Shown: positions 1 to 8,280 of the stretch, piece after piece
Position numbering within the stretch: position 1 is the first letter of the stretch
Layout of the letters: each line of letters opens with the position of its first letter
From: Prevotella sp. HUN102
GTDB taxonomy: Bacteria > Bacteroidota > Bacteroidia > Bacteroidales > Bacteroidaceae
Assembly: GCF_000688375.1 (NCBI RefSeq)
Contig: NZ_JIAF01000004.1
Coordinates: forward strand, 186,001 to 250,000
DNA: 64,000 bases
Reading direction: 5' to 3'
Position numbers and translations under genes: made by a program
Notes under the pieces: model-generated
What the model was told of the DNA's origin: nothing
The model's database searches: none
What the model saw: only the letters and a program-made list of their open reading frames with translations

Positions 1-1759
1 CACCGTCCTCGACGGTGATAATTTCCTTGAAGTTCTCTCCCACCTCTCTCAGAATATGCTCGTCGAGCGGTTTGAGGAAACGCATATCATAATGGGCAAC
101 GCGTCCGTTGCATTTCGTATCTTCTTCCTCCAGATTTCTGATTGCCTTTTCAACATCATTGCCCACCGGACCGATGGAAAGCACAGCCACATTGCTCAAA
201 CTTGTATCGACGGCATCGCCCAGATGCTTGTCGCAGAGCTTTCTGCCCGTACCCACCTGTACTTCTTCCAGACTGCATTTCCAGTCTACAAGCACGCCGT
301 TTCCACGTGGATAACGGATAACGAAGAAGCCCTTGCCGGGCAACTGTGCCGTGTACATCAGCCTGCGCAGCTCGTGTTCGTCCATAGGCGACGAGATTGT
401 CGCATTCGGTATCGGTCGGAGAAAAGCCATATCAAAAGCACCGTGGTGCGTTGCTCCGTCTTCGCCTACCAATCCGGCACGGTCCAGACAAAGCACCACA
501 GGCAGATTGAGAATCGCCGTATCGTGGATGATGTTGTCGTAGGCACGCTGCGAGAAAGCACTGTAAATGTTGCAGAAAGGCTGCAATCCGTCTTTCGCCA
601 TTCCGGCAGAGAAGGTCATAGCGTGTCCTTCGGCAATACCCACGTCGAATGTCCTGTCTGCCATTTCCTTCATCATAATGTTCATAGAACAACCTGACGG
701 CATAGCCGGCGTAACACCTACGATACGCTCGTTCATATTGGCGAGTTCCAGCAGCGTGTGTCCGAACACATCCTGATATTTAGGTGGCTTGTTGCTGTTG
801 TCCTGCACGAGTCGCTCGCCCGTTTCAGGGTCGAATTTTCCCGGAGCGTGCCAAACCGTGGCACTCTTTTCGGCAGGTTCGTAGCCCTTTCCCTTCACCG
901 TATGAAGATGAAGCAGCTTCGGTCCCTTCATATCCTTCAACTGACGGAGAATGCGTACCACTTCCTTCACATCGTTTCCATCGAACGGACCGAAATAACG
1001 GATGTTCATTCCCTCGAAAAGATTCTGCTGCTGCGAGAGAGCCGACTTCAAAGCATTGTTCAATCGAAGAATGCCCTTCTTTCGTTTTTCGTTCAGGATT
1101 CCCTTGGAATCAAGCCAGTTGGAAGCCTTGAATCGGATTCTATTGTAAGTTTCGTTGGTATCGAGATTCAGCAAATACTGCTGCATACCACCCACGGCGC
1201 GATCAATGGACATATCATTGTCGTTCAGGATGATAAGGAGATCGTTGGGTTTGCCCGAAACATTGTTGAGTCCCTCGAAAGCCAACCCACCACTCATAGC
1301 TCCGTCGCCGATGATGGCAACCACGTGTCGGTCTGGATGCTTCGTCAGCTTGGCTGCAACAGCCATTCCGAGTGCTGCCGAAATGGAGTTGGAAGCGTGC
1401 CCACAAGTGAAAGTATCGTACTCGCTTTCCTCGGGCGATGGAAAAGGCATCAGTCCGTTCAGCTTTCTGTTCTCGCAGAAACGCTCCCTGCGCCCCGTCA
1501 ATATCTTATGACCGTAGGCCTGATGCCCAACATCCCATACTATTCGGTCTTCAGGGGTATTGAATACATAATGGCAAGCCACGGTAATCTCCGCAGCTCC
1601 AAGACTGGAAGCAAGGTGTCCGGGATTCACGGCCACCTCTTCTATAATATCCTCTCTAAGCTCCTTGCACAATTCCGGCAGTTCGTCGATGCTCAGTTTA
1701 CGAAGATCCGAAGGATATTCAATCTTGCTCAAAAGTTTGTATTTACGCTCGTTCGACAT
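1..1759 (-). CDS. dxs: 1-deoxy-D-xylulose-5-phosphate synthase, 3' end missing
   Basis: Thiamine-diphosphate enzyme that condenses pyruvate with glyceraldehyde 3-phosphate in the first step of the non-mevalonate isoprenoid pathway, in the cytoplasm. The frame opens at the ATG at 1759 ([16 protein letters not shown]) and stays open to the left edge: about 586 codons of a family usually 620-640 long, so only the last few tens of residues lie outside. Visible family motifs are GHLASSLG and the TPP-binding pair GDGAMSGG (about 1290-1312) followed by LNDN (about 1225). A strong Bacteroidota promoter lies just upstream (1782-1812), so this is probably the first gene of its transcript. Identity is very secure; the true C-terminus cannot be seen. 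Confidence 0.96.
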   Translation of the reverse strand, partial: MSNERKYKLLSKIEYPSDLRKLSIDELPELCKELREDIIEEVAVNPGHLASSLGAAEITVACHYVFNTPEDRIVWDVGHQAYGHKILTGRRERFCENRKLNGLMPFPSPEESEYDTFTCGHASNSISAALGMAVAAKLTKHPDRHVVAIIGDGAMSGGLAFEGLNNVSGKPNDLLIILNDNDMSIDRAVGGMQQYLLNLDTNETYNRIRFKASNWLDSKGILNEKRKKGILRLNNALKSALSQQQNLFEGMNIRYFGPFDGNDVKEVVRILRQLKDMKGPKLLHLHTVKGKGYEPAEKSATVWHAPGKFDPETGERLVQDNSNKPPKYQDVFGHTLLELANMNERIVGVTPAMPSGCSMNIMMKEMADRTFDVGIAEGHAMTFSAGMAKDGLQPFCNIYSAFSQRAYDNIIHDTAILNLPVVLCLDRAGLVGEDGATHHGAFDMAFLRPIPNATISSPMDEHELRRLMYTAQLPGKGFFVIRYPRGNGVLVDWKCSLEEVQVGTGRKLCDKHLGDAVDTSLSNVAVLSIGPVGNDVEKAIRNLEEEDTKCNGRVAHYDMRFLKPLDEHILREVGENFKEIITVEDG

Positions 1760-1781
1760 AATAATAATGTGGATAATGGTG

Positions 1782-1812
1782 CAAAGGTACGCTAAATAGG
1801 TTGAACCACAAA
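1782..1812 (-). promoter_or_regulatory. Promoter of dxs
   Basis: On the minus strand TTTG (1809-1812), 19 bases, then TACCTTTG (1782-1789). This fits the Bacteroidota TTTG-N19-20-TAnnTTTG consensus and lies 23 bases upstream of the dxs ATG. Confidence 0.75.
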
Positions 1813-1951
1813 ATAAAACCCTTCTAATTTAGGTGCGACAGCCCACTCTATCGGCATAAGGAAGCAATGGAAGACTGCGGCGAACATATCGCAAAACAGA
1901 CCTTTATGAACTACGCTTTGTAAAGTTTGATTACTCAAAACAGGCACATAT

Positions 1952-2082
1952 TTTTTCAGCAATCCAGAGATTGCAGGCACGTTTTCAGACGGTTGGAATG
2001 CGTTTTTCGCAGCATTGAATTGTAAACATCGGTTGATTGCGTTGCGTTCTTGCGAAGAATGCACATCATTCTTCGCAGGAAT
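1952..2082 (-). repeat. Dispersed intergenic repeat, copy shared with 10109-10222
   Basis: The gap 1760-2337 between dxs and rsgA holds no convincing gene. About 110 bases (1952-2061, read on the minus strand) are nearly identical to 10109-10222 on the plus strand. The shared core reads GCTGCGAAAAACGCATTCC, then ACCGTCTGAAAACGTGCCTG. Next to it (2047-2078) are CTTGCGAAGAATG and CATTCTTCGCAGG, members of the palindromic family described at 43588-43715. Small frames across both copies give similar peptides only because the DNA is repeated. The remaining sequence, 2083-2337, is A+T rich with nothing recognisable. Confidence 0.7.
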
Positions 2083-2337
2083 GGAAGTTAAAAATACAAG
2101 GAAAGGGGATGAAAATAAGTTCGTTTAGTCCGAATGATTGTCCTATTCGGGAAGAAATGAAAGCGATTTTAATGCACAAATCAGAAGAAACAAACACAAC
2201 TCTCTGATAACCAGACGGTTTAAATAACACACGCATAATTCGCATATTTGAAAAATAAAAATATCCGACGCAAAATAATCGAATTATGGAGAGCCTTTTG
2301 TAAGGATTATTCATAAAGCACGAAACACGGATGAGGC

Positions 2338-3279
2338 TTAAAATGCTTCACGGTATTTGTTCTCGTCCTTGTCTTCGAGCATAGACAGATAGCTGTTGTA
2401 TCTGCTTTCCGATATGTAATGCTCCTCAACTGCCTTCCGAACGGCGCATCCCGGCTCGTGGGTATGCGTACAGTTGGAGAATCTGCACTTGTCAGAGAAC
2501 TTGAAGATTTCGCGAAAATAGCTCGTCAGTTCCTCCTTGTCAATGTCGAAAGTACCGAATCCCTTAATTCCCGGCGTGTCTATCAGGTAGCCTCCACTGG
2601 GCAGTTCGAGCATTTCGCTGAAGGTAGTGGTGTGCATTCCGGTTTTATGCGCATCAGAAATCTCGGCAGTCCGCAGGTTGGTTCCCAGCAATCCGTTGAT
2701 AATGGTAGACTTACCCACCCCACTGTTGCCGCTCATCAGCGTAATCTTTCCAGCCAATAAAGGTTTCAGTTGTTGCAGGCTTTTTTCCTCATCGCAGCCT
2801 TCAGTAGCCTGAACTTCAACGCACTTGTAGCCTACTGTCTCGTAGAGGTGCATCACTGCCTGCTGATAATTCCGTTCTTCTTCAGACAGCAGGTCGTATT
2901 TGTTGAACACCAGCACCACGGGCACACGATAGGCCTCGGCACTTGCAAGGAATCTGTCGATGAACGTAAGCGAAGTTTCGGGATAGTTTATCGTAACAAT
3001 CAGGAACGCCTGATCGAGGTTGGCGGCTATGATGTGGCTCTGTTTGGAAAGATTGGAGGCTTTTCGGATGATGTAGTTCCGACGGTCTTCTATCTCCGAG
3101 ATAAAAGCAGTTCCTTCCTGATTGACAATCAACTGCACATAGTCGCCCACTGCCACCGGATTGGTGGAGCGAATTCCCTTCAATCTGAAGTTTCCCTTTA
3201 TCTTGCTTTCGATGGTCCGTCCGTCATCGGTCTTTACCGTGTACCAACTACCAGTATTCTTTATTACTAAGCCGCGCAT
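2338..3279 (-). CDS. rsgA: Small ribosomal subunit biogenesis GTPase RsgA
   Basis: Circularly permuted GTPase that assists late maturation of the 30S subunit. The 313 residues have the family layout: an N-terminal OB fold ([15 protein letters not shown] onward), then G4 NKYDL at about 125-129, G1 GNSGVGKST at about 183-191, G3 DTPG, and a C-terminal zinc-binding segment with Cys/His ligands in [14 protein letters not shown]. The G4-G1-G3 order is the RsgA hallmark. It is on the same strand as frr upstream, with about 185 bases between them, so it may be co-transcribed or have its own promoter. Identity is secure. Confidence 0.96.
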   Translation of the reverse strand: MRGLVIKNTGSWYTVKTDDGRTIESKIKGNFRLKGIRSTNPVAVGDYVQLIVNQEGTAFISEIEDRRNYIIRKASNLSKQSHIIAANLDQAFLIVTINYPETSLTFIDRFLASAEAYRVPVVLVFNKYDLLSEEERNYQQAVMHLYETVGYKCVEVQATEGCDEEKSLQQLKPLLAGKITLMSGNSGVGKSTIINGLLGTNLRTAEISDAHKTGMHTTTFSEMLELPSGGYLIDTPGIKGFGTFDIDKEELTSYFREIFKFSDKCRFSNCTHTHEPGCAVRKAVEEHYISESRYNSYLSMLEDKDENKYREAF

Positions 3280-3410
3280 ATAACCTTCTCTCCCTGTATC
3301 TTGTTCAAGACTCAGGGAAACTGAATGTAGGGTTCATATTGAGGAAAAGCTCGTCTTCCCGCTTGCACATACGAGTTTGGCATTCACAAAAACACATTAC
3401 CAAACCTGTA

Positions 3411-3447
3411 AATGCTCCCCTCCGTTCTGCGAGGAGGGGAAGCAGGG
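3411..3447. repeat. Short CTCCCC/GGGGAG hairpin between frr and rsgA
   Basis: Inverted repeat CCCCTCC-N8-GGAGGGG inside a C/G-rich patch. It has no T tract on either side, so it does not look like an intrinsic terminator. Loosely similar CTCCC/GGGAG patches lie at 15311-15339, 44752-44780 and 63744-63781, also in gaps between genes. Confidence 0.4.
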
Positions 3448-3464
3448 AGAGACCGTTTTTCCTT

Positions 3465-4025
3465 TTATACTGTCATAATTTCCTTCTCTTTCTCTTCGAG
3501 AAGGGCATCAATTTTCTTGATATACTTGTCGTGAATCTTCTGCAAATCTTCCTCAGCATCCTTTTCCAAGTCTTCAGAAAGACCGTCCTTGATGGCTTTC
3601 TTCAGCTTGTCCTTGATGTCGGCACGGGCATTGCGAACCTCAACTTTCGTGCGCTCGCCTATCTTGTTGCTCTGTTTCACGAGATCGCGACGACGCTCTT
3701 CAGTCGGCTGTGGCAAGCTCAGACGGATGATTTCGCCGTTGTTGTCGGGAGTGATGCCTACATCAGAGTCCATAATAGCCTTTTCAATGTCGCGGATAGC
3801 CTTCTTGTCCCAAGGCTTGATGGCGATTGTGCGTGGATCCGGCACCGTTACGGAAGCCACCTGATTCAAAGGCACCATCGAACCGTAGGAACTCACGCGC
3901 ACTCCATCGAGAATTGCCACGTTCGCACGGCCTGCACGAATGCGCGCCAACTGCTCATCGAGATACATCGCAGCCATTTCCATACGCTCTTCGGCTTCGC
4001 CTAATGTTGCTTTTACGTCTATCAT
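3465..4025 (-). CDS. frr: Ribosome recycling factor
   Basis: Works with EF-G to split the post-termination ribosome. The 186 residues match the family's usual length of about 185 and start MIDVKATLGEAEERMEMA. RRF signatures are visible: RAGRANVAILDGVRVSSYGS, PWDKKAIRDIEKAI, and the charged helical C-terminus with the RRDLVKQ motif. A promoter of perfect Bacteroidota form precedes it by 28 bases. rsgA follows on the same strand. Confidence 0.97.
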   Translation of the reverse strand: MIDVKATLGEAEERMEMAAMYLDEQLARIRAGRANVAILDGVRVSSYGSMVPLNQVASVTVPDPRTIAIKPWDKKAIRDIEKAIMDSDVGITPDNNGEIIRLSLPQPTEERRRDLVKQSNKIGERTKVEVRNARADIKDKLKKAIKDGLSEDLEKDAEEDLQKIHDKYIKKIDALLEEKEKEIMTV

Positions 4026-4053
4026 AATTTCTTGTTATTTAAATTTAATGGTA

Positions 4054-4085
4054 CAAAAATAGGAATTTATTTACATCCTCGCAAA
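4054..4085 (-). promoter_or_regulatory. Promoter of frr
   Basis: On the minus strand TTTG (4082-4085), 20 bases, then TATTTTTG (4054-4061). This is a full match to the Bacteroidota consensus, and the ATG is 28 bases downstream of the -7 box. Confidence 0.75.
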
Positions 4086-4354
4086 AAATATATACGTTTT
4101 CTCTATATATTTGCTTTTTACCGTTGCAGTTCAAGACGCTTATCGTCAGGAAAAACACCTCACACCCATTCCTTTTCAGAGAATCTCAAAGCCCGATTAT
4201 CCTGTTTTCTGCCGTGCCTTGAATAGATTTTTACCGATTAAGGAGGAATTTAACCTATTCCTATCCATTATTAAGAAATAATATATATCTTTGCATCTAA
4301 CTAAGAAATTACTTATGCACTTCTTTATAACACAATAAACATAAACTATTAAAA
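4062..4354 (+). promoter_or_regulatory. Upstream region of the CDC-like lipoprotein, with a -7 box
   Basis: The gap between frr and the next gene has no gene-like frame. It is A+T rich. A TATCTTTG -7 element lies at 4286-4293, with an A-rich leader of about 60 bases before the ATG at 4355. I see no clear TTTG -33 element at the expected spacing, so transcription may be weak or activator dependent. AAGGAGGAA at 4241-4249 lies upstream of the -7 box and cannot serve as a ribosome binding site for this gene. Confidence 0.4.
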
Positions 4355-5476
4355 ATGAGAATGAAAATCAAACTAATCCCCACATTGGCATTCGTATTGG
4401 CAATGTCATTGTTTACAAGTTGCAGCAAAGATGACAGTACATCCCATCAGTTGGAAAGTATGAAACCTGTGGCCTTTGCAAAAGTTCAAGATGAAGTCAT
4501 TTCTTCCGAGCCAACAGGAAAAGTAATTGGAAACAAGAAAGAATACAGGCAGGTAATTAAGAAGCAAATAACGCTCGATCCCATAGAATTGGTAGACGAA
4601 AGCCTTTCAGACATAATCTATCCCGGTTGTATTCTTCGTGGAGACGCCTTTATGGAAGGCGAGTATTCGCCAATTTCAATCAAGAATCCTCAAACTATCA
4701 CTTTGTCAGCAACTGTCCGTGGCAAGACCTTGCCTGAAAAAAAAGAAGTGCTTCCAACTTTGCACAATGTACGTCAAGGCATTGATGAGTTGATGGAGCC
4801 GAATGCACGTGATATTAGAAAATACAATACGGCTTCGTACATTACCTATATTACCAATGACGTAACGACAAAAGAAAGTTTTAACAAGACATTCAACACC
4901 CATATAAAAACAAATAGGCTTAATGATATTATTAATGCAAATTTCATTTATGAGGCACAGAAAATATCTTCATCGGGCAAACATTATGTCTTGATAAAGA
5001 TAAAACAAAAACTCTTCAACATTTCAATGGATGCAAAACATCCTGATGAATGGGGAGAGTTGGGCAAACTGGGAGAATACGAACCTTTATATGTAAGCAG
5101 CGTAGACTATGGTCGTGTTGTGCATTTGCTCATTGAGACAACGGAAAGCACCGAGGCTGTTTCAAAAATGATTAAAGAAGGTATAAAAACTGCATTTACC
5201 AACTATGGAAGTAGCCTTGAAGCAGAATACGAGAAACAGTGGAGCCGCTATTTTAAAGAGGGAAAAATACAAGTTATGGTTTCAGGTGGACCAATGGAAT
5301 ATGCAAGAAAGATACGTGATTACGATAGTTTTATGATGTTTATAGATATACCTAGTTCTAAATCATTGATTAAGTCTTCCGTACCTATCAGCTACCGTGT
5401 CCGTTCCGTTCGCACAAACAGGGAAATTGAAGTGCGCAATTTCTATACGGAAGAAGTGTTAGTAACTGAGAAATGA
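4355..5476 (+). CDS. CDC-like (thiol-activated cytolysin family) pore-forming lipoprotein lacking domain 4
   Basis: A 373-residue lipoprotein. The signal peptide ends in the lipobox LFTSC with the lipidated Cys at 23, followed by SKDD, which resembles the acidic surface-export signal of Bacteroidota lipoproteins. The body matches cholesterol-dependent cytolysins along domains 1-3: YPGCILRGDAFMEGE at 89-103 (CDC YPGALL.AD..L.EN); TITLSATVRG at 114-123 (CDC ..TYSIDLPGL); LYVSSVDYGRVVHLLIETT at 245-263 (CDC YISSVAYGRQVYLKLETT); VSGGP at 309-313 (CDC LGGD); and PISYRVRS at 344-351 (CDC PISYTTSF). The protein stops at VLVTEK, exactly where CDC domain 4 (undecapeptide and cholesterol motif) would begin. 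The gene is visibly more A+T rich than its neighbours and lies alone between frr and msrC, which suggests acquisition. Pore formation and target are inferred. Confidence 0.8.
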   Translation: MRMKIKLIPTLAFVLAMSLFTSCSKDDSTSHQLESMKPVAFAKVQDEVISSEPTGKVIGNKKEYRQVIKKQITLDPIELVDESLSDIIYPGCILRGDAFMEGEYSPISIKNPQTITLSATVRGKTLPEKKEVLPTLHNVRQGIDELMEPNARDIRKYNTASYITYITNDVTTKESFNKTFNTHIKTNRLNDIINANFIYEAQKISSSGKHYVLIKIKQKLFNISMDAKHPDEWGELGKLGEYEPLYVSSVDYGRVVHLLIETTESTEAVSKMIKEGIKTAFTNYGSSLEAEYEKQWSRYFKEGKIQVMVSGGPMEYARKIRDYDSFMMFIDIPSSKSLIKSSVPISYRVRSVRTNREIEVRNFYTEEVLVTEK

Positions 5477-5524
5477 AAATAAAATTCAGATATTGACAAT
5501 ATCAGTAATCAGCAAAACATAAAA

Positions 5525-5565
5525 AATGGCGAAACAGGGATTCCTGTTTCGCCATTCATTTTTAT
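5525..5565 (+). terminator. Intrinsic terminator after the CDC-like gene
   Basis: Perfect 14-bp stem AATGGCGAAACAGG (5525-5538), loop GATT, complementary arm 5543-5556, then a T-rich tail CATTTTTAT. Confidence 0.85.
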
Positions 5566-5654
5566 ATATCCAAATGTCAAACAACACTTCTTCTCTTTCC
5601 CCGAATCGCATATAAAAAAACTGAAAGCTCATCTATCATTTCAGACTGATAAAC

Positions 5655-5790
5655 ATACGACTTACAAGTAACCGAAAAACGCATTCCATTCTTGCGAAGA
5701 ATGAAATGCGTTTTTGCGAAGATTGCCTTGCATTCTTCGCACGTTTGAAAACAGATATTTCAATCACTGATTTTCAAACACTTACAAACG
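5655..5790 (-). repeat. Palindromic intergenic repeat, copy 2
   Basis: Copy of the CGTGCGAAGAATG family in reverse orientation. It has the edge segment ACTTACAAGTAACCGAA (5670-5686), the small palindrome CATTCTTGCGAAGAATG (5687-5703), and the full 17-mer CATTCTTCGCACGTTTG (5731-5747). It fills most of the gap 5566-5854, where I see no gene. Confidence 0.75.
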
Positions 5791-5854
5791 AATCAAAAAT
5801 TAGTGGACAGGGATACTTGAAGTTTATAATCAGATGAAATGCGAATAGGAAAAT

Positions 5855-6319
5855 TTAATAGATTTCCTTGCTGAGAATCTGCATAGCTTCCTCCAAATAC
5901 TTCGCATCGGTATCGTCAAATGCATTCAAATCCTTGCTGTCAATATCCAATACACCTATCGCCTCGCCCTTACCATTATATATAGGTACTACGATTTCGG
6001 AACGGGAAAGCGAACTGCAAGCGATGTGTCCGGGAAATTCTTCCACATCAGGAACTACCAGCGTCCTGCGCTCGGCAAAGGAAGTGCCGCATACACCTCG
6101 CCCCACAGGGATGGTAAAACAGGCAGTAGTGCCCTGAAACGGTCCGAGTTTCAATGTTCCGTCATCGGCCAACATATAAAAGCCCGTCCAAAAAAACTGC
6201 TCAAATGTATGATGCAGAGCCGAAGAAACGTTTGCCAACACGCCAACCTCGTTTGTTTCGCCCTCGATGAGCGCGGCAATTTGTTTCAACAGTAATTCGT
6301 ATTTCTCTTTCTTTTCCAT
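5855..6319 (-). CDS. msrC: Free methionine-(R)-sulfoxide reductase (GAF domain)
   Basis: Reduces free L-methionine-(R)-sulfoxide to methionine, a cytosolic repair and antioxidant function. The 154 residues form a single GAF domain, the family's usual size. All three family cysteines are visible: the resolving Cys in GTTACFTIP, and those in GRGVCGT and HIACSSLSRSEIVVP, which match the YebR motifs GRGVCGT and HIACDxxSRSEIVVP. It is oriented like the following ksgA (stop at 6361), with 41 bases between them, so ksgA and msrC may share a transcript. Assignment is strong because the cysteines separate it from signalling GAF domains. Confidence 0.92.
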   Translation of the reverse strand: MEKKEKYELLLKQIAALIEGETNEVGVLANVSSALHHTFEQFFWTGFYMLADDGTLKLGPFQGTTACFTIPVGRGVCGTSFAERRTLVVPDVEEFPGHIACSSLSRSEIVVPIYNGKGEAIGVLDIDSKDLNAFDDTDAKYLEEAMQILSKEIY

Positions 6320-6360
6320 TCTGCAATAGTTAAAAATTCAAAGTTCAATGTGCAAAAATC

Positions 6361-7158
6361 TCATTGGGCAGCCTTCAGTTCAGCCTCAACCATATTCGTT
6401 AATTCCACAAATTGAGCTATACTCAACTGCTCCGGTCGCTTTGTCATTATTTCCTGTTCGTAGAATCCTTCCCTCGGCTTTGCCGAAAACATCTGTTTCA
6501 AGCTCACACGCAACATCTTGCGCCGTTGATTGAAAACCGTCTTTACCAAACGCTTGAACAGTTTTTCATCGCATCCGAGATCCGTAACCTTATTCCGGGT
6601 CATACGGATAACGGCACTCTTAACCTTCGGAGGTGGATTGAACACGTTTTCGTCTACCGTAAACAGATACTCCACATCGTACCACGCCTGAATGAGCACG
6701 GAAAGGATTCCAAAGCTCTTGTTCCCGGGTACGGCTGCCATCCGCTGAGCCACCTCACGCTGTATCATTCCCGTGCAACAAGGTATCAGCTCCTTGTAAT
6801 CGAGCATCTTGAAGAATATCTGCGACGAGATATCGTATGGATAATTGCCCGTAAGCACGAACTGATTTCCCCCGAACAACTGGTTCAAATCCATTCTCAG
6901 GAAGTCTTCGCCGAGAATATTGTCCTTCAATGTCGAGAAACGCTCGTACAGATAAGCCACACTCTCGGAGTCAATCTCAACAGCCTTTACCATTCTTGGC
7001 TTTTCAACGAGATACTGTGTAAGCACACCCATACCCGGTCCTATTTCCAATACGGGAATTTCGGGGCAGGCATCCACCGTGTCGGCGATTCGTTTGGCAA
7101 TATTCAAGTCGGTAAGGAAGTGCTGACCGAGATTCTTTTTGGGCCTGACTGATTTCAT
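6361..7158 (-). CDS. rsmA: 16S rRNA (adenine1518-N6/adenine1519-N6)-dimethyltransferase
   Basis: Also known as KsgA. It dimethylates two adjacent adenines in the 3' hairpin of 16S rRNA, using S-adenosylmethionine. The 265 residues begin MKSVRPKKNLGQHFLTD, the family N-terminus. The SAM-binding loop is VLEIGPGMGVLT at about 36-47 and the catalytic motif IV is NYPYDIS at about 104-110. The C-terminal PPKVKSAVIRM and FNQRRKMLR segments are also typical. The start lies 76 bases from the divergent gene at 7235. On the minus strand TATCTTTG at 7179-7186 could be its -7 box. Confidence 0.97.
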   Translation of the reverse strand: MKSVRPKKNLGQHFLTDLNIAKRIADTVDACPEIPVLEIGPGMGVLTQYLVEKPRMVKAVEIDSESVAYLYERFSTLKDNILGEDFLRMDLNQLFGGNQFVLTGNYPYDISSQIFFKMLDYKELIPCCTGMIQREVAQRMAAVPGNKSFGILSVLIQAWYDVEYLFTVDENVFNPPPKVKSAVIRMTRNKVTDLGCDEKLFKRLVKTVFNQRRKMLRVSLKQMFSAKPREGFYEQEIMTKRPEQLSIAQFVELTNMVEAELKAAQ

Positions 7159-7196
7159 AATTTTTCTTTATTTGGCCACAAAGATAGCTATTTTAT

Positions 7197-7226
7197 TTTG
7201 TTTTTAAAAGCATTTTTGTATCTTTG
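7197..7226 (+). promoter_or_regulatory. Promoter of the flippase-like gene
   Basis: TTTG (7197-7200), 18 bases, TATCTTTG (7219-7226). The ATG follows only 8 bases after the -7 box, which would make the mRNA nearly leaderless unless a downstream start is used. The divergent rsmA -7 box (7179-7186, minus strand) nearly abuts this promoter. Confidence 0.6.
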
Positions 7227-7234
7227 CTCATCAA

Positions 7235-8239
7235 ATGGGAACGAAGAAGCTGTTCTATAATATCATAAAAATAGCACTGCCACTCTTATTGGGTGGTGGC
7301 ATTCTGTATTGGATGTACCGCGACTTCGATTTCACTACGATAGAGAACATCCTTCTCCACGAGATGAACTGGACGTGGATGCTGCTTTCCCTTCCTTTCG
7401 GCATCTTGGCACAGGCCTTTCGCGGATGGCGATGGAAACAGGCTTTGGAACCTATCGGCGAGAAACCGCGCAACGCTGTCTGCGTAAACTCCATCTTTCT
7501 TTCCTATGCCGTCAGCTTGGTTATCCCACGTGTGGGCGAGTTTGCACGATGCGGCGTTCTCAGCAAATACGAGAAAATAACATTTCCCAAAGCACTTGGC
7601 ACCGTTGTTACGGAAAGAGCAGTAGATACGCTCATAGTTCTCTTTATCTCTGCCCTTGCTTTCATTTCGCAAATCGGTGTATTCAGCAACTTCTTTTTGA
7701 AAACCGGAACGCGAATCGACCATATTTTCGGGATGTTTTCCACTACCGGTTGGATTGTAACAGGTATCTGCGCAATAGCGGCATTTATATTGCTCTACTT
7801 GATTCGCAAGAAACTGTCGTTCCACGACAAGGTCAAGGAAACACTATCGGGAATCTGGCAGGGAATAAGCTCTCTGAAAGGCGTGAAGAACATACCCTTG
7901 TTCATCTTTTACAGCTTTGCTATATGGATTAGCTATTTTCTTCATTTCTACCTGACCTTCTTCTGCTTCGAAGCCACAAGTCCGCTTGGCATAACCTGTG
8001 CGTTGGTTTGCTTCGTGGTAGGCTCTGTTGCCGTCATCGTTCCCACGCCAAACGGCGCAGGTCCTTGGCATTTCGCCGTGAAGACAATGCTCATATTATA
8101 TGGTGTAGTGGATGTTCAGGCACTCTACTTCGTGCTGATAGTCCACACTATTCAGACCCTGCTGGTGGTTCTCTTGGGCATCTATGCGTGGATAGCACTT
8201 ACATTTACCCGAACTGCAAAAGCAAGGCTCGACGAATAA
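7235..8239 (+). CDS. UPF0104 / lysylphosphatidylglycerol-synthase-type flippase-like membrane protein
   Basis: A 334-residue integral membrane protein with about eight hydrophobic segments, for example 11-26, 44-60, 82-97, 125-147, 168-187 and three near the C-terminus. It matches the membrane domain shared with the flippase part of MprF: RGWRWKQAL, PRVGEFARCGVL and VPTPNGAGPWHF are characteristic. It lacks the cytoplasmic aminoacyl-transferase domain, so lipid aminoacylation is not expected and lipid translocation is only a guess. The next gene, pepD, is 41 bases downstream on the same strand. Confidence 0.8.
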   Translation: MGTKKLFYNIIKIALPLLLGGGILYWMYRDFDFTTIENILLHEMNWTWMLLSLPFGILAQAFRGWRWKQALEPIGEKPRNAVCVNSIFLSYAVSLVIPRVGEFARCGVLSKYEKITFPKALGTVVTERAVDTLIVLFISALAFISQIGVFSNFFLKTGTRIDHIFGMFSTTGWIVTGICAIAAFILLYLIRKKLSFHDKVKETLSGIWQGISSLKGVKNIPLFIFYSFAIWISYFLHFYLTFFCFEATSPLGITCALVCFVVGSVAVIVPTPNGAGPWHFAVKTMLILYGVVDVQALYFVLIVHTIQTLLVVLLGIYAWIALTFTRTAKARLDE

Positions 8240-8280
8240 ACAACATCAATCAAAATACTAACCCTTAAAAATACAAGACT

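Noticed and set aside
295..312. Candidate parS site (TTTCCACGTGGA) within dxs
   Set aside because: Only the central ten bases are palindromic, it lies in a coding region far from parAB, and no second site was found.
758..1795. A 345-residue open frame on the plus strand
   Set aside because: Antisense to dxs, which carries the GDGAMSGG and LNDN motifs.
1792..2064. A 90-residue open frame on the minus strand in the dxs-rsgA gap
   Set aside because: Its sequence is shared with another intergenic copy at 10109-10222 on the opposite strand; the likeness follows from the DNA repeat, and the flanking residues differ completely.
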